Shown: one piece after another, positions 57,491 through 64,000 of the stretch | Layout of the letters: each line of letters starts with the position of its first letter | How positions within the stretch are numbered: the stretch's first letter is position 1 | NCBI RefSeq assembly: GCF_034059295.1 | Contig: NZ_CP139141.1 | Span: 4,075,001-4,139,000 of the forward strand | DNA length: 64,000 bases | DNA from: Pseudomonas sp. HR96 | GTDB lineage: Bacteria > Pseudomonadota > Gammaproteobacteria > Pseudomonadales > Pseudomonadaceae | Direction: 5' to 3' | The notes under the pieces: generated by a model | Database searches by the model: none | The model's input: only the letters and a program-made list of their open reading frames with translations | What the model was told of the DNA's origin: nothing | Program-made: the position numbers and the translations under genes

Positions 57491-58780
57491 ATGGCTGACA
57501 AAAAAGCGCAGTTGATCATCGAGGGCGCAGCCCCCGTCGAGCTGCCGATTTTAACCGGCACCGTGGGTCCTGATGTGATCGACGTCCGGGGCCTGACTGC
57601 CACGGGCCGTTTCACCTTTGACCCAGGTTTCATGTCGACCGCCTCTTGCGAGTCGAAAATCACCTATATCGACGGTGATCAAGGCATTCTGTTGCATCGC
57701 GGCTATCCAATCGAGCAACTGGCCGAAAAATCCGACTACCTCGAAACCTGCTATCTCCTGCTCAACGGCGAATTACCCACTGCCGAAGAGAAAGCCAAAT
57801 TCGTCAGCACCGTGAAGAACCACACCATGGTTCACGAACAGTTGAAGACCTTCTTCAACGGTTTTCGTCGCGATGCCCACCCCATGGCCGTGATGTGCGG
57901 TGTGGTCGGCGCCCTCTCGGCCTTCTACCACGACTCCCTGGACATCAATAACCCGCAGCACCGCGAAATATCCGCCGTTCGCCTGGTGGCGAAGATGCCG
58001 ACCCTGGCGGCGATGGTCTACAAGTATTCCATGGGCCAGCCCATGATGTACCCGCGCAACGACCTGTCGTACGCGGAAAACTTCCTGCACATGATGTTCA
58101 ACACGCCGTGCGAGATCAAACCGATCAGCCCGGTGCTGGCCAAGGCCATGGACCGCATCTTCATCCTCCATGCCGACCACGAACAGAACGCCTCGACCTC
58201 TACGGTGCGCCTGGCGGGCTCTTCGGGTGCCAACCCGTTCGCCTGCATCGCCGCCGGCATCGCCGCACTGTGGGGCCCTGCCCACGGCGGTGCAAACGAA
58301 GCGGTGTTGACCATGCTCGATGAAATCGGCGATGTCTCCAACATCGACAAGTTCATCGCCAAGGCCAAGGACAAGAACGACCCGTTCAAGCTGATGGGCT
58401 TCGGTCACCGCGTCTACAAGAACCGCGACCCACGCGCCACCGTGATGAAGCAGACCTGCGACGAAGTGTTGAAGGAACTGGGCATCAACAACGACCCGCA
58501 GCTCGAACTGGCCATGCGCCTGGAAGAGATCGCCCTGACCGACCCGTACTTCATCGAACGTTCGCTGTACCCCAACGTCGATTTCTACTCGGGCATCATC
58601 CTCAAGGCCATTGGCATCCCGACCAGCATGTTCACGGTGATCTTCGCCCTGGCCCGCACCGTCGGCTGGATCGCCCACTGGAAGGAAATGCTCTCCAGCC
58701 CGTACAAGATCGGCCGCCCGCGCCAGCTGTACACCGGCGAGCTGCAGCGTGACGTCAATACCCTGGACGAGCGCAAGTAA
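57491..58780 (+). CDS. gltA: Citrate synthase (type II) GltA
   Basis: A 429-residue enzyme of the hexameric, NADH-sensitive type found in Gram-negative bacteria. Catalytic residues His265 ([10 protein letters not shown]), His306 ([14 protein letters not shown]) and Asp364 (NVDFYSGI) are in place. An N-terminal beta domain ([19 protein letters not shown]) marks the type II form. It condenses acetyl-CoA and oxaloacetate. AATAGGAGG lies six bases before the ATG. It is divergent from the sdh operon and ends at a strong terminator. Confidence 0.97.
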   Translation: MADKKAQLIIEGAAPVELPILTGTVGPDVIDVRGLTATGRFTFDPGFMSTASCESKITYIDGDQGILLHRGYPIEQLAEKSDYLETCYLLLNGELPTAEEKAKFVSTVKNHTMVHEQLKTFFNGFRRDAHPMAVMCGVVGALSAFYHDSLDINNPQHREISAVRLVAKMPTLAAMVYKYSMGQPMMYPRNDLSYAENFLHMMFNTPCEIKPISPVLAKAMDRIFILHADHEQNASTSTVRLAGSSGANPFACIAAGIAALWGPAHGGANEAVLTMLDEIGDVSNIDKFIAKAKDKNDPFKLMGFGHRVYKNRDPRATVMKQTCDEVLKELGINNDPQLELAMRLEEIALTDPYFIERSLYPNVDFYSGIILKAIGIPTSMFTVIFALARTVGWIAHWKEMLSSPYKIGRPRQLYTGELQRDVNTLDERK

Positions 58781-58793
58781 GCTGTACCGTCGA

Positions 58794-58826
58794 TAAAAAA
58801 ACCCGCCGATAATGGCGGGTTTTTTA
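58794..58826 (+). terminator. Terminator of gltA (may serve both strands)
   Basis: ACCCGCC (58801-58807) and GGCGGGT (58814-58820) pair, with an A-run before and a T-run after, 14 bases after the gltA stop. The A-run makes it usable for the convergent START-domain gene too. Confidence 0.9.
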
Positions 58827-58867
58827 TGTTCGTATCCAGTGAACAGTTACATCGCACTACCCAAGAA

Positions 58868-59479
58868 TCACTGCTCGGCCCGCTGCTTCAATGCCTTCAA
58901 GGTATTGAACGGCGCGTCGACCACAAACTTGTTGGCAACGAACGACGGCACGCTGCCGCCTGGCTCGGTGTGCACCTGATAGGTCACCTGGGTGCTATCG
59001 GGACCTTTGGGGGTCAGCTTCCAGAAGCCCTTGACCTCGGTGACCCGCACGAATCCCTTTTCTTCAGGCAGGTAGGTCGGTACACCCTCGAGGTTGCGGG
59101 TGACGGTGCCATCTGTACCGATCGAATTGGTCACATGCAGCACCGAATCTCGCGGCGTGACCGGCCAGGGCGTATTGAACTGGGTGTAGGTCCAGGCTTC
59201 GTCGCCAGTGGTCTTGAGCAACTTCTGCTGCTTACATTCGTGAATCCAGGTGCAGGCACCCACCACATCTTCCTGCAGCGCGCGAATCTTGGCCACGCTG
59301 GCCTGGATCAGCGTCTCGCCGCGATAGGCCTTGTAGGCCGAGCCCGGTACATCGCTCAAGGACACCTTGATGCCGTCGGCATCCTTGGCCGTCTGCCAGT
59401 CTTCCGCCTGCGCCGCACCGGCCAGCAGAAGAGGCAATGCCAGGGTGGTTGCAACAGCCATTCGATGAAGCGATGCCAT
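58868..59479 (-). CDS. START domain lipid-binding protein, periplasmic
   Basis: A 203-residue exported protein with a signal peptide (MAVATTLALPLLLAGAAQA, cut before EDW). The body has the START/Bet v1 helix-grip layout: DWQTAKDADGIKVSLSDVPG, SAYKAYRGETLIQAS, YTQFNTPWPVTPRDSVL and FWKLTPKGPDSTQVTYQVH, then GGSVPSFVANKFVVDAPFNTL. START domains bind lipids or sterols. In bacteria the ligand is unknown. It converges with gltA. Confidence 0.85.
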   Translation of the reverse strand: MASLHRMAVATTLALPLLLAGAAQAEDWQTAKDADGIKVSLSDVPGSAYKAYRGETLIQASVAKIRALQEDVVGACTWIHECKQQKLLKTTGDEAWTYTQFNTPWPVTPRDSVLHVTNSIGTDGTVTRNLEGVPTYLPEEKGFVRVTEVKGFWKLTPKGPDSTQVTYQVHTEPGGSVPSFVANKFVVDAPFNTLKALKQRAEQ

Positions 59480-59540
59480 GGTCGTTATCCTTATTGTCTG
59501 GTCGATCGATCTCTAATCGGGTTTATGCCTGCCTGTTTCA

Positions 59541-59798
59541 CTACGCCACCGCCGTGGCCTGCTCCCACCATGTGAGCAAGCTCAGCGCCTGCTCGTCGCT
59601 GGCACCGCACACATCCGGGTCGGCCTGAAACTGGCCGCACACCGCCGGGCGCTCGGGCAGGCCGAACAGCTGGCAGAGGTTGCCCGGGCTCAGTTGCACG
59701 CAACGCACCCCGGCTGGCTTGCCGTCGGGCATACCAGGGATGGGGCTGCTGATGGATGGAGCGATGCAGCAGGCGCCGCAGCCTTCACGGCAATTCAT
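59541..59798 (-). CDS. YkgJ family cysteine-cluster protein
   Basis: An 85-residue protein starting MNCREGCGACCIAPSISSPI; a TTG two codons upstream is a less likely start. The N-terminal CxxxCxxCC cluster and later cysteines (RCVQL, NLCQLF, AVCGQF, DVCGAS) fit the YkgJ zinc/iron-binding family. GMPDGKPAGVRC is typical of the short form. Function unknown; metal binding is inferred. The 106 bases between it and the next gene show nothing. Confidence 0.85.
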   Translation of the reverse strand: MNCREGCGACCIAPSISSPIPGMPDGKPAGVRCVQLSPGNLCQLFGLPERPAVCGQFQADPDVCGASDEQALSLLTWWEQATAVA

Positions 59799-59910
59799 GG
59801 TCAAGCATCCTCGGCAGGAAACGCAGGTCGATGTTACCCGCTAAAACAGGCGTTTGAAATTGTCGCAGGCAGATTTTCGATGAAGTCTGACTGACCGGCC
59901 GGTCATCGGC

Positions 59911-60405
59911 TCACTGCTTGAATTCGAAGTCCAGCGCAGCGCCCTCGACCTTGCGTGCTTCTTCGTTGCGCAGTTGCAGCTGCATTTCATTGCTCAACAG
60001 GCGACCGTTGAGCTGAAAGGAGTCTTCGGATTTCTTGTCGGGAAACAGCTGCGGCAGATAGCCGTCGTGGATCGGCTTAGCGGCCTTTTGCCCGGGGGCC
60101 TGCAGGTTTTTCACCACATCGGTGGGCAGGCTGAGGTCCAGCTTGGCCTCGGGGACTGGCGCGGCGATGGCATCGGCCTCCTTGCGCGCCTTGGTCTTGC
60201 TGGCAGCGGTGGCCTTCTTCGACTTGGCAGCCGGCGTCTTGTGTGCGGCGGGCTTGGCCGCCGCTGACTTGGCCGGCGTGCTCTTGGCCGCAGGCGCCGC
60301 ATCCGTGGCAGGCGTAGCCGCACTCACGCTGGCAAATGGCGTAGCGAGACCCAACAGCAGCACAACAACACAACGCAAGGCGGTCATAGATGGCAGGCGA
60401 CTCAA
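59911..60405 (-). CDS. Exported Ala/Lys-rich hypothetical protein
   Basis: A 164-residue protein with a signal peptide (TALRCVVVLLLGLATPFASVSA), then a low-complexity stretch of about 60 residues rich in Ala, Lys and Pro (TPAKSAAAKPAAHKTPAAKSKK). It ends in a conserved-looking domain (LDLSLPTDVVKNLQAPG, DGYLPQLFPDKK, FQLNGRLLSNEMQLQLRNEE). MTALR six codons on is an alternative start. The Lys-rich linker could bind the cell wall or anionic polymers. I do not recognise the family by function. Confidence 0.75.
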   Translation of the reverse strand: MSRLPSMTALRCVVVLLLGLATPFASVSAATPATDAAPAAKSTPAKSAAAKPAAHKTPAAKSKKATAASKTKARKEADAIAAPVPEAKLDLSLPTDVVKNLQAPGQKAAKPIHDGYLPQLFPDKKSEDSFQLNGRLLSNEMQLQLRNEEARKVEGAALDFEFKQ

Positions 60406-60489
60406 GCAGATGACTCATATGCTCACCGCATGCGCGACGCTTGACAAGAGCCAGCTGGCGCCACATCGGTAAACCTTAGGTAAAGACGA

Positions 60490-61950
60490 TCAATACAGAA
60501 TGTCGGACAGGCTGTGCCCGGAAGCCACCTCCTGGCACAGCTGACTGGCCAGCATCCCTAAAGTCATGAGTGCGCGTTCAGCCTCGCGGTTCCACGGGAT
60601 ACCGCAATTGAGGCGAATACAGTGGTTGAACTGCTCGGTATTGCTGAAAATCAGCCCCGGGGCGATGCTGATGCCCTGCTCCAGGGCCCGCACGTGCAGC
60701 TCCTGGGTGTTGACCCGCTCGGGCAGGCTCAACCATAGGATGAAACCGCCGCTGGGCCGGGTGATCTGCGTGCCTTCAGGGAAGTACTGCTGGGCCGCCA
60801 ACTGATAGGCGCTGAGATTCTTGCGGTATTCCTGGCGAATGAAGCGCAGGTGGCGATCATAGCCGCCGTTTTCCAGATAACTGGCAATGCCCATCTGGGT
60901 CACGCTGCACGCCGAATGGGTGGTGAAGGTCTGCAGGCGCTGGATCTGCGCCTGGAACTTGCCGGCCACCATCCAGCCGATGCGTACCCCGGGCGACAGC
61001 GTCTTGGAGAAACTCGAGCAGTACAGCACCTGGCCCAGGCGGTCGTAGGCCTTCAGCGCCTTGGTCTTGCCCTGCTCGAACATCAGTTCGCCATAGATAT
61101 CGTCTTCCACCACCTGGATGTCGAAGTCGGCGACCAGGCGCAGCAGCTGCTTCATGCGCTCCTCGGGCATGGTCCCGCCCAGCGGATTGCTCAGCCGCGG
61201 GGTCAGCACCAGGGCCTTGATCGACCACTGGTTGGCCGCCAGCTGCAGGGCTTCAAGACTGATGCCGGTGGTAGGGTCGCTGGGGATTTCGATGACCTTG
61301 AGCCCGAGCAGGTCGGCCAGTTGCAACAGCCCGTAATAGGTCGGCGACTCGGCGGCGATCAGGTCGCCGGGGCGGGTCAGCACGCGCAGGGCCATCTGCA
61401 GGGCGTCGACGCAGCCATGGGTGATGACGATCTCCGAGGGATCGACCACCACTCCGGCGTCGCGCATGCGGATCGCCACCTGCCGGCGCAATGGCTCGAA
61501 ACCGGGGCTGAACATGTAGCTGAACGCCCGCGGGCTCTGGAAACGGGTGACCTTGGCGATCTGCTGGTGCAGCGCCCTGACCGGCAGGTAATCGACCCGC
61601 GGGGTGGCCGCGCCCAGCGGGAACACGCCGTCTCGCCGCGACTCGTCGAGCACCTGCTGGATGATACTGCCACGGGTGACCAGGCCCGGCCGTTCGACCC
61701 GGGCGATATCCGGGGTCGCCGCCGTCAGCGCCGGCGTCTGGTGCACGTAGTAGCCCGACTGCGGCCGCGCACGGATCAGGCCCTGGTCTTCGAGGTTGGC
61801 ATAGGCCTGCAGCACCGTGGCATGGCTGACATTGAGCTGCGAGCTCATCTTGCGCACCGACGGCACTTTTTCACCGGGCTGGTAGACACCCCGGCGAATG
61901 TCTTCGGCCAGTTGCTGGGCGATGCGCTGGTAAAGCAGGAGGCTGGTCAT
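60490..61950 (-). CDS. MocR-type transcriptional regulator (GntR HTH + aminotransferase domain)
   Basis: A 486-residue fusion. The N-terminal GntR winged helix (LAEDIRRGVYQPGEKVPSVR, LNVSHATVLQAYANLEDQGL) is followed by a linker and a fold-type I aminotransferase domain. The PLP lysine lies in CSSFSKTLSPGVRIGW, with AAESPTYYGLL and RLSNPLGGTMPEE as further cofactor motifs. MocR regulators bind PLP and amino compounds to control nearby metabolism (vitamin B6, GABA, taurine). No likely target gene adjoins it on either side, so the regulated pathway is unknown. Confidence 0.9.
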   Translation of the reverse strand: MTSLLLYQRIAQQLAEDIRRGVYQPGEKVPSVRKMSSQLNVSHATVLQAYANLEDQGLIRARPQSGYYVHQTPALTAATPDIARVERPGLVTRGSIIQQVLDESRRDGVFPLGAATPRVDYLPVRALHQQIAKVTRFQSPRAFSYMFSPGFEPLRRQVAIRMRDAGVVVDPSEIVITHGCVDALQMALRVLTRPGDLIAAESPTYYGLLQLADLLGLKVIEIPSDPTTGISLEALQLAANQWSIKALVLTPRLSNPLGGTMPEERMKQLLRLVADFDIQVVEDDIYGELMFEQGKTKALKAYDRLGQVLYCSSFSKTLSPGVRIGWMVAGKFQAQIQRLQTFTTHSACSVTQMGIASYLENGGYDRHLRFIRQEYRKNLSAYQLAAQQYFPEGTQITRPSGGFILWLSLPERVNTQELHVRALEQGISIAPGLIFSNTEQFNHCIRLNCGIPWNREAERALMTLGMLASQLCQEVASGHSLSDILY

Positions 61951-62063
61951 GGGCGCTGACTCGGGCGGATTGCGGACCGTACAGTTGTGAAGTGTACCGG
62001 GGCAGTTCCCTGCGATGCAAAGGGTGGTGCGATGTGGCGGAGCTTGAAGCCAAGCGGTGGATA

Positions 62064-62090
62064 ATAAAAAGCCGGCCTTGCGGCCGGCTT
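62064..62090 (-). terminator. Terminator of etfBA
   Basis: On the minus strand GCCGGCC and GGCCGGC pair across four bases (62071-62088) with five T following. It lies about 20 bases after the etfA stop. Confidence 0.9.
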
Positions 62091-62111
62091 CGGTGATTCC
62101 CCGGGAGGCAA

Positions 62112-63056
62112 TCAGACCAGTTTTTCGAGCTCGGGCACAGCCTCGAACAGATCCGCCACCAGGCCGTAGTCGGCCACCTGGAAGATCGGCGCTTCTTCGT
62201 CCTTGTTGATCGCAACGATCACCTTGGAGTCCTTCATGCCCGCCAGGTGCTGGATGGCACCGGAAATGCCGACGGCGATGTACAGCTGCGGCGCGACGAT
62301 CTTGCCGGTCTGGCCGACCTGCATGTCGTTGGGCACGAAGCCCGCGTCGACGGCGGCGCGCGAGGCACCGACGGCAGCGCCAAGCTTGTCGGCCAGGGCG
62401 TACAGGTGCTTGAAGTTGTCACCGTTCTGCATGCCACGGCCGCCGGATACGACGATCTTGGCGGCGGTCAGTTCAGGGCGATCGGACTTGGCCAGCTCTT
62501 CGCCCACGAAGGACGACTTGCCGACATTGTGCGCAGCAGCCACGGCTTCAACGGCAGCCGAACCACCTTCGGCGGCGACGGCGTCAAAACCCGTGGCGCG
62601 CACGGTGATGACCTTGATGGGCGCGGTCGATTGCACGGTGGCAATGGCGTTGCCGGCATAGATCGGACGCTTGAAGGTGTCGGCCGATTCCACCGAAACG
62701 ATCTCGGAGATCTGGTCGACGTCCAGCTGGGCAGCCACGCGCGGCAGGATGTTCTTGCCGTTGGCGGTGGCAGCGGCCAGCACGTGGCTGTAGCCCGAGG
62801 CCAGCTCGACGACCAGCGGCGCGACGTTCTCGGGCAGCTGGTGCGCGTAGGCGGCGTTGTCGGCCACCAGCACTTTGGCCACGCCGGCGATTTTCGCGGC
62901 AGCCTGGGCCACGCTGTCGACGCCCTGGCCGACGACCAGCACGTGCACGTCGCCGCCGATTTTGGCAGCAGCCGCGACGGTGTTGAGGGTGGACGGTGCA
63001 ACGGCGGTGTTGACCTGCCCTTCGGTTACATAATCAGCGATAACCAGAATAGTCAT
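62112..63056 (-). CDS. etfA: Electron transfer flavoprotein alpha subunit EtfA
   Basis: A 314-residue subunit. The N-terminal domain ([17 protein letters not shown]) is followed by the FAD-binding domain with [57 protein letters not shown] and [21 protein letters not shown] takes electrons from acyl-CoA and amino-acid dehydrogenases and passes them to ETF-quinone oxidoreductase. It begins 2 bases after etfB and is followed by a terminator. Confidence 0.97.
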   Translation of the reverse strand: MTILVIADYVTEGQVNTAVAPSTLNTVAAAAKIGGDVHVLVVGQGVDSVAQAAAKIAGVAKVLVADNAAYAHQLPENVAPLVVELASGYSHVLAAATANGKNILPRVAAQLDVDQISEIVSVESADTFKRPIYAGNAIATVQSTAPIKVITVRATGFDAVAAEGGSAAVEAVAAAHNVGKSSFVGEELAKSDRPELTAAKIVVSGGRGMQNGDNFKHLYALADKLGAAVGASRAAVDAGFVPNDMQVGQTGKIVAPQLYIAVGISGAIQHLAGMKDSKVIVAINKDEEAPIFQVADYGLVADLFEAVPELEKLV

Positions 63057-63058
63057 GA

Positions 63059-63808
63059 TCAGATCACCTTCGCTTCGTTTTTCAGTTTCTCGACCAGTTC
63101 AGCCACCGACTTGACCTTGATGCCAGCGCTGCGTACAGCCGGCGCCTCGACCTTCAGCGTCTTGTTGGTGGAAGCCACCGACACGCCCAGCGCTTCAGGG
63201 GTGACGGTTTCCAGCGGCTTCTTCTTGGCCTTCATGATGTTGGGCAAGGAAGCGTAGCGTGGCTCGTTCAGGCGCAGGTCAGTGGTGACGATGGCCGGCA
63301 GGTTCAGGGCCACGGTCTGCAGGCCGTCGTCGACTTCGCGCGTGACGTTGACCTTGTCGCCGTTGACTTCGACCTTGGAGGCGAAGGTGCCCTGGGCGTA
63401 GCCGCTCAGTGCCGCCAGCATCTGGCCGGTCTGATTGTTGTCGCTGTCGATCGCCTGCTTGCCGAGAATCACCAGCTGCGGCTGCTCCTTGTCGACCACG
63501 GCCTTGAGCAGCTTGGCCACCGCCAGTGAGGTCAGCTCTTCGCCGTGCTCGATCAGGATGGCGCGGTCGGCACCCAATGCCAGAGCGGTGCGCAGTTGCT
63601 CCTGAGCGGTGGCCGGGCCTACGGTGACCACGACGATCTCGCTGGCCACGCCCTTCTCTTTCAGGCGCACGGCCTCTTCGACGGCGATCTCGCAGAACGG
63701 GTTCATCGACATCTTGACGTTGGCCAGGTCGACGCCGGAGTTGTCCGCCTTGACGCGAACCTTGACGTTGTAATCAACCACTCGTTTGACAGCTACAAGA
63801 ACCTTCAT
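63059..63808 (-). CDS. etfB: Electron transfer flavoprotein beta subunit EtfB
   Basis: A 249-residue subunit starting [20 protein letters not shown] with GAGGAA upstream; a longer reading to 63934 is rejected. Motifs include [21 protein letters not shown], the AMP site in [18 protein letters not shown] and the recognition loop near [15 protein letters not shown], by which ETF docks with its dehydrogenases. It is the first gene of etfBA. The remaining 192 bases to the window edge contain no gene; in other Pseudomonas the divergent etf-quinone oxidoreductase gene begins beyond here. Confidence 0.97.
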   Translation of the reverse strand: MKVLVAVKRVVDYNVKVRVKADNSGVDLANVKMSMNPFCEIAVEEAVRLKEKGVASEIVVVTVGPATAQEQLRTALALGADRAILIEHGEELTSLAVAKLLKAVVDKEQPQLVILGKQAIDSDNNQTGQMLAALSGYAQGTFASKVEVNGDKVNVTREVDDGLQTVALNLPAIVTTDLRLNEPRYASLPNIMKAKKKPLETVTPEALGVSVASTNKTLKVEAPAVRSAGIKVKSVAELVEKLKNEAKVI

Positions 63809-64000
63809 GGATTCCTCGTTACTTTCCGGTGAAAAGAAAGTCGCCCGCAGGCGTCGTTCGTTGGCCCAAGGGCACCTGTAAAAACGCGGCAGGCCGTGCG
63901 TGAAGGGGGTCGCCCCGTGTAAACTCCACGACAATAGTGTCCGAAACTTGCCGACAGCGGCCTTGGCCTTGCTTTTACAGGGGCTCCTGGCTGTCGCGAA

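Overview
The window is chromosomal DNA of a Pseudomonas, most likely of the P. putida group. It is GC-rich. The gene order gpsA / hybrid kinase / fabA-fabB, kdpFABC-DE, htpG, sdhCDAB-sucAB-lpd-sucCD facing gltA, and etfBA matches what I know of Pseudomonas chromosomes. There are no rRNA or tRNA genes, no CRISPR array and no prophage. The one complete mobile element is an IS3-family (IS150-like) insertion sequence.

Layout. 1-6898: a type VI secretion cargo cassette: the end of a VgrG spike gene, a DUF4123 adaptor, a 1064-residue VasX-like effector and three tandem paralogous two-TM proteins that are probably immunity proteins. 6899-11900: a small orphan ORF, an MltF-like lytic transglycosylase, tatD, a tiny membrane protein, an acyl-CoA thioesterase-like protein and a CHAD protein. 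11904-15774: a translationally coupled moxR-DUF58-tgpA operon on the minus strand. 15829-17298: a small lipoprotein and a patatin-like phospholipase. 17320-25384: the potassium-uptake operon kdpFABC followed by kdpDE, with a large imperfect inverted repeat between kdpC and kdpD. 25618-28449: a two-component system followed by a serine-rich protein with five EF-hand loops. 28576-34239: minus-strand housekeeping and hypothetical genes (AI-2E transporter, DUF4892 protein, two alpha/beta hydrolases, sixA, DUF4389 protein, gpsA). 34379-38283: a hybrid sensor kinase resembling P. aeruginosa PA1611, then fabA-fabB. 38428-43805: OsmC-like protein, dienelactone hydrolase, htpG with a textbook RpoH promoter, a small lipoprotein and brnQ. 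44105-45571: the insertion sequence, which sits inside a REP-type inverted repeat. 45708-58780: TCA-cycle genes on the minus strand, with gltA divergent. 58868-63808: START-domain protein, YkgJ-like protein, an Ala/Lys-rich exported protein, a MocR-type regulator and etfA-etfB.

How the genes work together. The T6SS cassette has the order vgrG-adaptor-effector-immunity known from Vibrio vgrG2-vasW-vasX-tsiV2, with start/stop overlaps that couple translation. The TCA block encodes succinate dehydrogenase, 2-oxoglutarate dehydrogenase and succinyl-CoA synthetase as one co-directional unit. It is driven in part by a strong sigma70-type promoter that faces the citrate synthase promoter. EtfAB would pass electrons from acyl-CoA dehydrogenases to the quinone pool. 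The kdp genes form a complete high-affinity K+ system with its own sensor.

The most interesting parts are the effector with a composition break in its C-terminal region, the mosaic triplicated immunity candidates, the EF-hand protein encoded next to a proline-rich sensor kinase, and the IS landing in a REP hairpin loop. Nothing here is clearly a wholly new system. Everything is read by eye from sequence and family knowledge; no search was run.
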